Below, in pieces: positions 22,300-32,261 of a DNA stretch of 64,000 bases. Every line of letters starts with the position of its first letter. Position 1 is the stretch's first letter. Source of the stretch: [Phialemoniopsis] sp. UDSM-2020 (Eukaryota > Ascomycota > Sordariomycetes > Thyridiales > Thyridiaceae). Where the stretch lies: the NCBI GenBank assembly GCA_018873225.1, contig JAEILZ010000002.1:6200001-6264000 (forward strand), written 5' to 3'. The notes under the pieces are model-generated. The model ran no database searches and had not been told where the DNA came from. It saw only the letters and a program-made list of their open reading frames with translations. The translations under genes and the position numbers were made by a program.

Positions 22300-23374
22300 T
22301 TAGTCGTCGATGTCCAGAACCACGCGCACCCCACTGGTGATCTCCTCTAGAGTCCTGTTAGCATTCTGTTCGTAGTCTGTAGATCGACTGGGCAGTGTTT
22401 GCTCACCTTCTAGGTATTTGATAACCTGGCTGTAGTCCTTGCATACTATTTCATTGTTAGCTGATGCGCTTTCACCTGCGTGGAGATATTACGGACCGTG
22501 ATGACCGTTCCATCCGCCGTCCAGACCCCCATTCTGCTCTGCCTCATTGGGCTCGTGCGGCTCGAGGGCTAGATCCGCCGAGCACATGATGCTCTGTCGA
22601 AGGTAGTCGATGCAGTGCATGAAATGGAAGCGGTAATCCTCGGGGAGGGTGTCGGCCATGCCAGACTCGACGCCGGAGTAAATGCGGCCCATCATGAACT
22701 ATCGCACCGTGTCAGTTGGCATATGATCTTTCAACTAGGTGTTACTGCCGGCGACATACCACGCAATGCAGCTGATGCGTCATGGATGTGGTGAAGAACG
22801 TCCCTTCCGAGGACCCCCAGCCCGTGCCAGCTGTCGGGTTGTCAGTTACTTCCGGATATGATGTGAACGTGTACGTGCTCGTCGCTGGAGCCTACCTGGC
22901 ATGATGGTATTCCAGCGAGCAAGAGTGTCTTCGGTGAACCAGTCGGAAGAGTTCATGGGCGAAAATGACATGTCGGACTCGAACTTGACCACCTGCGTCG
23001 AGACTGCATATCCTCCACATTAGCTTGAGCTCGAAAATGCCAGGTTCAAGGAGTGACAGACGGTTAGGGGCATTGCCGCCGAAATCTCCTCCAACTTGCT
23101 GCGACGCGCTTGGCAGATCTCTCCTCCGTTCCTGACGAAGCAAAAGTACAAGCACCAGAATGACGACCAAAAGCGATGTATCGATCAGCCACCGATGCGA
23201 ACGGAATGCCGACAGCCATGAACTCGTCTTTCTCGATCGCCTGTCTCCTTGTTGTGACCAGTGCTTCTCGTCTCCCATGAGTGACTCGTCGACCTCGGTC
23301 ATGGACATCGCCTCGTCATGGTCGCGGTCATCCGTGATGGGCACGGTCTCGTATGGCGAATGCTTTTGGTCCAT
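22300..23374 (-). CDS. UstYa-like oxidase (DUF3328)
   Basis: Six exons: 23374-23062, 23003-22896, 22830-22760, 22698-22497, 22445-22407 and 22346-22300, with introns of 51-65 nt; 259 aa. It has a charged cytoplasmic N-terminus, one membrane helix at about residues 51-68, and a luminal domain with both DUF3328 hallmarks: H-Q-L-H-C at the end of exon 3 and H-C-I-D-Y-L-R-Q in exon 4. These HXXHC motifs are proposed metal ligands. The C-terminal exons give G-V-H-V-C-K-D-Y, a variant of the family's H-x-C-R-D-W. UstYa proteins carry out oxidative macrocyclisation or other oxidations of ribosomal peptides (ustiloxin, phomopsin) and some other metabolites. No precursor peptide with repeated KR-flanked cores is visible nearby, so its substrate is unknown. 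Confidence 0.88.
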
Positions 23375-24174
23375 TTTCGAGGGAAGGTAATCGTCGCGTA
23401 TAATTGCTCCAAGTATGCCGGGAGTCCAAAAATTGCTGGAGTCAATCCAAGCGCTGCAAAGAAAGCACAAAAGCCGTTCGTCGTAATGCCAGACGGTAGA
23501 ATAGAATGCGTACCAGCGCGTAGAGATTACAATGAAAGTTCAAGTGTGTGCATTCTGGCACTCGATGAGTAGAAGTAACCCCTCGCAGTGAGTATCTTGC
23601 CCACTGTGCAGTGCTGGCCAGCAACCATGCTCCAAGTGTTTGACAACTGCCTCGTCAATGTTCATTGCAAGGATCTTGCAAGGTCCAAAGTCGTCTAGGG
23701 TCACTGGACGCGCAGTTGAGGTCCCCTGCACCACATCACCAAAGTGGAGTTGTGTTTTGGCTTGGCCTGAGCGAACCCCGGCACATGTCCATTTCGGGGT
23801 TGGTCGAGACGATCCAGGGGCAATTATTGCCGCACCATGACCATGAACCTGGGCAGGCGCCTAGCTACAATTGAACAAGGTTTTACGTAGCACGCGTCCA
23901 TATTTAGGTTCTTTCTCCGATTGCCGCTCACAGGAAGTAAAAAGGGGCGACGGGCTGAAAGCTGATGCCGTCGTGAACACCATCATGTAGCATGTTCTTG
24001 AATAGAACTCATCTCCGGTCCGTCGCAAAGCGAGCGAGGGCATGGAATGGAAAGACCAAGTCTCGAATATATACAGTGTATCCGGCCACAATATGCCCCG
24101 GGCATCAAAGAGAAGGTAAAACTTGAAAGAAGTGAAGATCTCTGGCGCTCATCGGCTCAGTGGACGACCAACGT
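23375..24174. other. intergenic
   Basis: UstYa-like promoter and chitosanase 3' region. I looked for a short secreted ORF with repeated K-R sites (RiPP precursor) and did not find one. Confidence 0.5.
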
Positions 24175-25442
24175 CTAAGCCTGACGCTGTGCACATTTCC
24201 CGCTGGTACGGGTCAACTGTCCGTCGCAGTCATTGGCAGTGCTGCAAGAGGCGCCTGGAATCTGGTTAGCATCTGCGGGCGATCTGATCCCAAACAAACT
24301 TGGATATGCTCTCACCTTCGCAGTGTCCCTGCCATGTGCACGAAGGGCTGGGAGTCTGAGTGGTTCGAACAGCACACTTGCCGTTCAAGCAAGTCAAGGC
24401 GTCGGCACAGTCGTTAGCACTCGAGCAAGAGTCACCTGGAAAGGTCAGCAAGTGGACTTGTAGACTAGGGCGTGCGCGTGCCATGAATACCTTCACAGTG
24501 TCCTGGCCAGCTGCAAGTTGGGTTCGACGGGGGAGGAGCGCTTCCACCGATGCGCTGGATGAGCTTGTTTCCAAGAGGCTCCAGGCTCTTGTGGAACTGA
24601 TCAAAGTTTCCAGCCGTCCAGTCTGCTCCATCCTTGCCCGGTACAGCATCCGCCCCGGTGAAAGCAATGTAGAGCACGTCGGCCTCGTTGTGGCTGGACC
24701 CATCTCCATCGCCTGCCGATATCTTCTTGCCATAGCAGGCCGTTGCCAGTGATATGGAGACCTCACCAACGCTTGGACGATCGCTGTCGTCACCGTTGAC
24801 GTCTCCCCACACACCGTAGAACTAGTAAAGAGGCATGTCAGCACTTAATCTGGGATCTGCAACTTGGCCACACGCTACGATGTCACTAACCATCTTGTCG
24901 CCGCACACGACAGCCATCACACTGGTCATGCGAATTCCATACTCTTGTGGGTCGAACGTCTTCCAACCAGGACTTCCGTTGGCGTCATTCGAGTTGCCAA
25001 AGACCACGTAAGAGTGTTCCCACGGGCTCAGATCTTCGATGCCGATGTTGTAACTCTGGATAACGCGTTTGGCAGAAGTCTGCGACTGAGTCGAGTGCGA
25101 TGCATCACAGCGGCCATCATCTTGAGGGCCGCCTTGAACACCGTCACAGTCGGGATCCATGTTGGAGAACTGGCCATTCGGGGACTGGATGTAGACAATA
25201 CCAAAGTCTTGGACATGGTCACCACAGTAGGAAGTGTCTAGTTTCCATCAGATTTAGGTATTCCATGCCAAGATGTGAAACTTACCCCCATTGGAGAACT
25301 CGTCGTTGAAGAATCCTCCGGCCAGAGAGTTGGTGCATTGTCCCTTGGCCTTCAGATCGTTGTAGAAGTCTCTCACATTCTGAGGAACTTCGAGAGCCAG
25401 AGCGGCAGGCAATGCTGCTAGAACGTGAACGAAGCGAACCAT
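24175..25442 (-). CDS. secreted GH75 chitosanase with Cys-rich tail repeats
   Basis: Five exons: 25442-25286, 25237-24891, 24821-24491, 24435-24316 and 24254-24175. The introns are 48, 69, 55 and 61 nt and the protein is 344 aa. A signal peptide ends near L-A-L-E. The catalytic GH75 domain (about residues 30-235) shows C-G-D-H, V-Y-I-Q-S-P-N-G-Q-F-S-N-M-D-P-D-C-D-G, F-G-N-S-N-D and F-Y-G-V-W-G-D-V-N-G-D-D, including the acidic residues used for catalysis. It hydrolyses beta-1,4 glucosamine linkages in chitosan. After a P/S linker come tandem Cys-rich modules: C-S-W-P-G-H-C-E-G, then S-C-S-S-A-N-D-C...G-K-C and a repeat with C-T-W-Q-G-H-C-E-G and S-C-S-T-A-N-D-C...G-K-C. The modules are separated by introns at identical phase. 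They may bind carbohydrate or the cell wall, which is unproven. Confidence 0.92.
24254..24510 (-). repeat. intragenic duplicated Cys-rich modules
   Basis: The pattern CxWxGHCEG followed by SCSxANDC...GKC is repeated in the chitosanase tail. Exon 4 (120 nt) is one complete module and both flanking introns interrupt the same Gly codon after GHCE. Confidence 0.8.
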
Positions 25443-25553
25443 CTTGAAGAAAGATCGACTAGTTTTAAATGATATTGAATGCAATGGGCCTGCCTCGATA
25501 TTCGAATGAAGTGTGTAGACTGATCATGATGATCGAGGTGACTACGCTGCCCT

Positions 25554-25559
25554 CTTATA
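25554..25559 (-). promoter_or_regulatory. TATA-like box of chitosanase
   Basis: TATAAG on the minus strand, about 112 nt before the ATG at 25442. Confidence 0.35.
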
Positions 25560-26530
25560 CCCATTCTCGAATCTTGCAAGTAACCTAGACCTGGGCGTCT
25601 ACATGGCGTTGCACAGCATTATCACAGGGCTAGGTGGACCCAGCCAGCAGTTCTTAGCGGCCTCTCCTGGTGGATTGAATGCGGGAATAACCTTCAGAGA
25701 CCTTACCAAATGTTTCCTTGCTAGTTGTTTCAGGCAATCATCGTCCCGTTCGACGATCCACTGAAGGAATCGTAGCTTCTACGCTACACAAGCCTACCGC
25801 AGCACTCATGTCTCGGATGCATCCGTTAGCAACTGCGACTTTTCAGTTTGAACTGGGACAAGTGAGGCGGCTTGGACAGAAGGACCGCAGGCATGTTTGC
25901 CCTGTACGATGTGACGGATAAGATTAAGGGAGATCAACAGTCAGGGGAGCTCAAGGCGCACCAATCAGGGCTGAAAAGCCTGTCATTCTAGACCCAAAAA
26001 GCCCACACGTGGCCTGCTAGTTTTCTGTGACATCACGGCGCTGTGCAGTTGGGCCGAGTGGGCAGCGAAGGCTGTGATCTTAAGTTCCAAAAATACCGAA
26101 TTACGCTCACAAAGGAAACATCTCGCAGAATACGAAGGATCAAACTGAAAAAGACCTAGCCTGGTCTCACTTTGAAGCGCGAAAGTCATGGGATCCAGGC
26201 TCGTCAAATTTACCTTCTCCCATCTCCATATCCAGCTCCCAGAACTGTGGAACCTGGTGGCTGACAGTCTCCGTAAATTAAAAGTAAGGTTAAATGATGT
26301 TCCCGCAAATCCCTCCACTCCGTAATGAGCGGGATGGAAGCCACAACGTTACACCCGCAGCTCATTTCACTGCATGGCCACACCCTCTTCGAGAAACCTT
26401 GCCACATTTGGAATACATACCCCTCCAGATCATTCCAACATCAGTTCGACAATGCAGCCACGGAAGAAGCCAAGGCACTATCTACGCACAGACAGCGGGC
26501 AGATGCGGGGAGCGGCCAGAGTCTGGTAGC

Positions 26531-26551
26531 CGGATATCGGATATCGGATAT
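26531..26551 (+). repeat. three tandem CGGATAT heptamers
   Basis: CGGATAT occurs three times head to tail, about 305 nt upstream of the FAD oxidase start. It could be a regulator site cluster (contains CGG) or a chance microrepeat. Confidence 0.5.
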
Positions 26552-26855
26552 ATTACACCGTTCTGTTGCGCTCTGAGGCCGACTGTGATCTTAGATGCGT
26601 CTCCCCCGCACCGAGTTCTCCTCACTGCAGGCTAGGTAATTAATCTTGAGGCCGACACTTTCGGCAGAGAATTCACCGCAAGGATTCTGCAGGATCAAGT
26701 AGCTAAGCAATTCTGAAGTAGAAATGCAGCAAATCCCAGGTTTTAATGAAGGTTTAGGTTCTTCCTATGCATGGGACGGCCGAGGTGACTTGACTTGTTT
26801 TGCCTTGCTAGGTGACCTCGTACTTCTTCCGATCCGTGGCGTTTTGAGAATCACA

Positions 26856-28960
26856 ATGCCTTCAACCACCACCCTCGCCGTGGTCTTGACTACCCTTCTC
26901 CTGTCACCCACAACAATAGCCATCAACTTCCCCTTCGAATCCGATCAACTAACTGATAAGGACATTGCTGACTTTCCGGAACTTGCCTTTGGCAAAGCTG
27001 AAGATGCCGGTCACAATGGGTCAAGCTGTAAGGCCTGGCCCGGGACAGACTCATGGCCCCAAATCGAGGAATGGTCCCGCCTCAGCACTGCCCTTGGCGA
27101 CGGGAGATTACTTCATCCTGATCCTCTCGAGGGAGCATGTTATCACGCCGGCAACAGCGCTCACTACGACGCAGATCTGTGCGGCTTGTTGTTACACAAC
27201 ACCTCTACTTCGCGGATCTATCTGGACGATCCGCTTGCCGTTGAGACTACCTGGCCACAAGGCGACACCTGCTTCCTACCCACAGATGAGTCCAGCGATG
27301 TGTCGGCTCAGTGCAACAGAGGAGGTTATCCCTATTACGTGATCAACGCGACGAGCGTACGCCATATACAGATAGGGGTGAACTTTGCACGCAACAAAAA
27401 CATCAGACTGGTCATCAAGTACGTCGACTCCCCGTCGACATGTTTTGAAACATGATCATGATCACTAATACTTCCTGTGCAGGAACACAGGCCATGACTT
27501 CAGCGGCCGCTCTACCGGAGCCGGGTCTCTTAGCATCTGGACTCACCATCTCAAGAGCTTCGAATTTCTGCCCGAGTTCTCCCAGGGCGAGTACAAGGGC
27601 ATGGCCGCCCGTGTCGGGGCCGGCATCGAATCCTGGGAGCTGTATGCCAAGATGGAACTCCATGATATGTTTATGCTTGCCCCCGGCGGCGCCACTGTTG
27701 GAGTCTATGGTGGCTTCATAGCCGGCGGTGGCCATTCACTCATCTCGTCGCTCTATGGTCTAGGTGCGGACCAGCCACTGTCGCTGCAAGTCGTCACTGC
27801 GGATGGGCAGTTCCTGACCGCAGATCCTGAAGCAAATTCTGATCTATTTGATGCGCTGAGAGGGGGAGGGCCAAGTAAGCACAAATCTGAATGGTCATTC
27901 CCCGAAGGCTGACCCAAGGAGGCTCCAAACTGATCTTGTTGATATTCCAGGCACCTACGGTGTTGTGGTCTCCGCTGTTGTCAAAGCGTATCCCGCTGTG
28001 AACATGACAAGGACACCCCTCGCCTTTCAGCTAAAGACCGACAACACATCCAGAACTTCTAGCACGAAAAGAGCTGACACTCCGACAACGGAAGATGTAG
28101 GCGCATTCTGGGCTGGAGTGAGTGCATACTACAAGTTTGTCGGCTTAAAAGTGCTCCCCCGCCATGGCAACGGCTACGATTATCTCCAGTCGGCCAAGTA
28201 CGCCAACACGCCATTCACCACCTTCACAACCACCATTGGCTTCCCACAGAGGTCTGTCGATGAGGTAACGGTTATCCTCTCGCCATTGTTCAAGACATTA
28301 AGCGACTTGGGTCTACAAGTCGGGGAGCCGCAGCCAGTGACGTCGGGTCCTTGGAGTGTCACTGGTCCAAGCAGACAAGGCCAGGGCCAAGTGCCAAACA
28401 TGACGCCGCGCTTCGCCTCCCGACTCTTTCCACGCGAGAACTGGGAGGACGAGGAACGCTTTGTCCAGACGATGCAAGCTCTCAGGCACTTCGTCGAGGA
28501 TGGCGGCTACAGGTCCCACGGCGTGATGGTCTCTCCAACGGACGAGGCAGCCGGCTACCCGGGTGGTTCCAGCGTTCACCCTGCGTGGCGCCACACCGTC
28601 ATGCACAACGACTTATTTGATCGGCCCGTCGCTGCGGGGTCGCAGACGGCGGAAGAGTTCAGAGCTGCGCATGACCGATTACGCTCCTTCGTGGCTCCTA
28701 TCATCGAGGCTACAAAGGAAGGGGGTGGATCGTACATTGCCGAGTCCGATGTCGAAGAGCCTGACTGGCAGGAGGCATTCTTTGGAAGCAACTATCCGCG
28801 TCTGCTCAGTATCAAGAAGGTGCGGGACCCGTGGGGCTTGTTCTGGGCACCGAGCACTGTCGGTAGCGAGGGCTGGACGGTCAGGACAGAGAACGGGTTG
28901 TTTACGCAAAATGGCAGACTCTGTAGAGTGGACTGCCCGCGAAGGCCGAGGCGCGGCTGA
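26856..28960 (+). CDS. secreted BBE-like FAD-linked oxidoreductase
   Basis: Three exons (26856-27418, 27483-27874, 27951-28960) with introns of 64 and 76 nt; 654 aa. The start at 26856 gives a clear signal peptide (residues 1-22). An in-frame ATG at 26724 would add an unrelated leader. After a Cys-containing prodomain, the FAD-binding PCMH fold appears: Y-Y-V-I-N-A-T-S-V, N-T-G-H-D-F-S-G-R-S-T-G (the histidine is the likely covalent flavin anchor), L-S-I-W-T-H-H-L and V-G-V-Y-G-G-F-I-A-G-G-G-H-S. The substrate domain ends with the BBE motif, where D-P-W-G-L-F-W-A-P-S-T precedes G-R-L-C-R. Such enzymes oxidise alcohols, sugars or alkaloid intermediates, and many sit in metabolite clusters. Several N-X-S/T sites suit secretion. 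Substrate unknown. Confidence 0.93.
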
Positions 28961-29293
28961 GACTTGAGCATGTTAGCCGCTGGTATTGATAACTTGACCG
29001 TATATAAAATAGCCTATCAGACTTAACAAAGAATATTTCTAACGGGGCTGTTTCGAACGGGTATTCCTTCCCACTCAGCACATCTCGTACTACATGTACG
29101 TCTCGTGATGTACGACTTAGGAAATATTGACCCCACCATTCAAGGACGTCGACGCTAGAACATGTCCAACTATACTTCACTGCATCGCTCTCGTCCAACC
29201 TGCTCATCTAGATCTACTTGTGCACGATACCGTTGCGCACTTCAACGCCCGTTTAACGTCGCGGCTTTATGTCACTGGAGTCTTTACAGCAAT
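28961..29293. other. intergenic
   Basis: Short spacer between two plus-strand genes. An in-frame ATG at 29162 could extend the next gene's N-terminus. Confidence 0.45.
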
Positions 29294-30543
29294 ATGTCCC
29301 AAAGCACCCACTCTGAAGCGACAGGGGCCGATGAGTGGCCCGACCCCGCACATGGAGGAAAGATGACTCCCAAGGTGTTCATTCTAGCAATGGTGAATCT
29401 CTCTACCCAAATAATCTGATGAGAATATGCATACAGGTCAGATACCAATGGTGTTCATTTCAGTTTCGACCAGAAGCAGAAAACTGGCTATCAAGCGAGA
29501 GTGCCGTCAAATTCACTCGCCGCGTGCCGCTGCAGGGCCTCGCCCGAGGATACGGCGACATTCACTGCACAGAAGATGGTGCTATATGCCTGATGATTGT
29601 TGGGACAGGACGTGAGACAGCACTTTTCATCGAGGAGCAATTTGCAAGATACTGACCTTGAGGGTTTGCAGTGGTCAACGCCGCGCTCTCGACTTCCACA
29701 CTCACCTCCTCAACCCTGTTCGACCTCTCCAAGACTTACTTTCTCCTCACTGGAATTGCAGGGGTGAATCCTAGGCTCGGCACAATCGGAACAGTAGCTC
29801 TCGCCAGGTTTGCCATCCAGGTCGACACGCAAATGGAGTGGGATGGGAGAGACATTCCATCAAGTTGGCCGACTGGGTATGTGCCCATGGGTGCATCCTC
29901 CGCCGATTCCTTCCCTGCATTTCTCCATGGATCCGAGGTTTTCGAGTTGAACGATAACTTGAGACAGCTTGCCATTTCCTTTGCTCGGCAAGCTGCCCTT
30001 GAGGACTCGCAGGCCGCCGTCACTCACCGAGCGCTGTATTCTGTAGCTCCAGACGATATGTATCGCGCTGCCACCTTGCATCCAGTTGTCACCGAGGGCG
30101 ATGTACTGTCCGCCAACGTGTTCTGGCATGGGTATCGACTGGCTGAAACCATGGCTAATGTTGCCAAGGTGTACACGTCTGGGAAGGGCAGCTACTTCAT
30201 GACGGCTCAAGAGGACACAGCCATCTTGGCGGGGCTTCTCAGAGCCGCCCTTCAGCACAGAGTGGATTTCTCCCGAATCATCTTGCTGCGTTCAGGTTCC
30301 AACTTTGACCGGGAGCCTCCTGGAGCTGAGCTTCCCGAGCTGCCCTTCGTTCTGGATCACGGCGGGCTGCAGCCTGCGCTACGGAACCTCTACCTCTCAG
30401 GTGTCAGGATCACGGAGGAGATCCTGGCCGCATGGTCTACTACATTTGAACATGGAATTGAAGCAACAAACTATGTCGGCGACGTCTTTGGCTCACTCGG
30501 TGGCACTCCGGACTTTGGGCCAAACAAGCCAGTGGATGCATAA
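29294..30543 (+). CDS. purine nucleoside permease family protein
   Basis: Three exons (29294-29392, 29464-29611, 29672-30543) with introns of 71 and 60 nt; 372 aa. The order of conserved segments matches the fungal NUP family: K-V-F-I-L-A-M-F-x-P-E joined across intron 1, I-V-G-T-G then V-N-A-A-L-S across intron 2, T-Y-F-L-L-T-G-I-A-G-V-N-P, G-T-V-A-L-A-R-F-A-I-Q-V-D, A-N-V-F-W-H-G, and T-A-Q-E-D-T-A near the middle, followed by L-L-R-S-G-S-N-F-D-R. Candida NUP transports adenosine and guanosine, but the family's sequence resembles nucleoside phosphorylases and lacks many membrane helices, so the molecular role is debated. It follows the FAD oxidase by 333 nt on the same strand. The start could be 29162 instead. 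Confidence 0.9.
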
Positions 30544-32261
30544 ACATGTTGGAGTGGATTCCGATCTGGGCGGCAGGTATCAAACACCGACATCGCTGCT
30601 TGATGTCTTGATATTTGCGTGATCATGGTGGTGGTCCCTTTTCACCTAGATACTCAAACCAGAAGCAGTAAGATATTACTCCTCGGTCATGCACTGCTCA
30701 TGTTGTACCTTTCCAGTGATGTAACCAGATGAGAGCGCGTGGCGTGCAATGAATAATGGGATAGGGGCATTGCTCGCGAGTTCAAACCTAGTTCGGTGAG
30801 TGCCCAAAGACCATGGAAAGATCAGGTATATGCAGTCTCGCGTCAGGACATCCCCGGAAGAAGTAATGAAAAGCAACCTGAGCGCGAAGAAAATAGATAG
30901 ATACACAGCCGCTAGGATCTGGGGGCGGGCATCAGTCCAGTCCAGACCTCCAATCGACAAGCAGTCTGTTATGCGCCTACACGCGTTCCGTATGTATCAC
31001 ATTGGTGCGCGATCGGGTATCGCTCGGGCCAGTCCGAAGCAGGTGTGCATGCCTTGCGCAACGTTCCTCCGCGTGAATCTTGGAGTGCCCAATTTCAAAG
31101 TAAGTGCAAGAGGTCATGCTACACATTTCCAAGTGCAGAAGACGAAACTGTGCCGCATATGCCCAAAGCCAGATTAGCGCGCCTGCGCTGATCCAACCAC
31201 CGCCATCTCTTTTACATCACCGATCCGCTCAAGCTGGCACCAGTGCGTTCGGAAGTCAGCACTGATCAGGCAGCTGGAAAGACATCGAGCCGATGGCCAG
31301 CCGGGAAGAGGCCGATTGCGACAACAGAGGCTTGTGATGGGAGCACAGACGATTACTGTTCTAGCGACTTGCCAAGAACGCTTCCTAACTCTTGTCATGA
31401 ACAAGCACGCACGTGCAGGGCATTCCATTGCTTATGGATGCTGGAGGCTAGAGTCTAGACACCCCACGTGGGCTCTGGTCCAGTGGGGATTTCACTCGGG
31501 GTTCGCGCCATCCCGCCTACTACGCTGCCCGCAATGTCTCATTAGCCAGGATGGCGTTATGAGCGGAGAAGAACATAAAGAACATATCGATCCAAGTGCA
31601 TATCGTCTATCGCATTGAGTCAAGGGGTATGGGAAATGAGCTGGTGTCACAGCGATCATTGCCCGGCCTTTTTAACTTTGGGCGTCATCGAACGGCATAG
31701 CGGCCGCACTTGGCTCTGGAAAGGTAATTTCAGCAACCGAAGGAAGACAACCCCGGTGCAACCGTCCATCCGCTGACGGAGCCCAGCTTTCCAAGCCTTC
31801 GTCCCACCTGGAAATCCACTCTCCTAGCGGGGACGCCCCTGCTCCTGCATCGCCCGGGCAATGCGCCCGGCGATCCTCGTGGGCGTTGAAAACGCGCCGC
31901 ATTGGCTGTCGTGTGCTGGTCGAGAAAACCTCCTGCAACCTTCTCTCTGGCTTCAGCTATCCAACTCTCCTGGCGTCATCATTATTGGCTTGGCAGCCTC
32001 AATCTGGAAAGCTTCTCGATCCGTTCCAGAGCTCTGGGAAAGGTGCGGCGGTTCTGCCAAGACGAGGAACCCTGCATCTGGGTGACTGAGGTCAGATCAA
32101 GCTCCTGCTTGCCCCAGGACGTGGCTTAGGAATCCAGGTTCGATGGAGCGCAATCTCGACTGTATATAAATCAAGACAACCCCGGCTCTTGTCGGCGAGC
32201 GACGGCCTTTGCGAACAATCTTTCCTTCCCTGTCAAGCAACCGCGACTTGGCATCCTCACC
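30544..32261. other. intergenic
   Basis: A 1.7-kb stretch with no recognisable gene on either strand. Small open frames have no domain or splice support. A CACGTG E-box lies at 31465. Confidence 0.5.
32163..32170 (+). promoter_or_regulatory. TATA box of EEP-domain gene
   Basis: TATATAAA, 92 nt upstream of the ATG at 32262, followed by a pyrimidine-rich leader. Confidence 0.55.

Larger units (their letters stand above)
25443..26855. other. intergenic, divergent promoters
   Basis: Upstream regions of the chitosanase (minus) and the FAD oxidase (plus). It contains three tandem copies of CGGATAT at 26531-26551. No gene recognised. Confidence 0.5.

Noticed and set aside
23375..24174. Possible RiPP precursor next to the UstYa-like gene
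   Set aside because: No short secreted frame with repeated cores and KR sites on either strand.
28961..29293. tRNA-like TTCGAA segment near 29050
   Set aside because: No acceptor stem, D-arm or anticodon arm can be paired around it; similar TTCGAA hits elsewhere also fail.
30676..30960. Hydrophobic minus-strand open frame
   Set aside because: A single hydrophobic stretch without family similarity or splice-linked partners.
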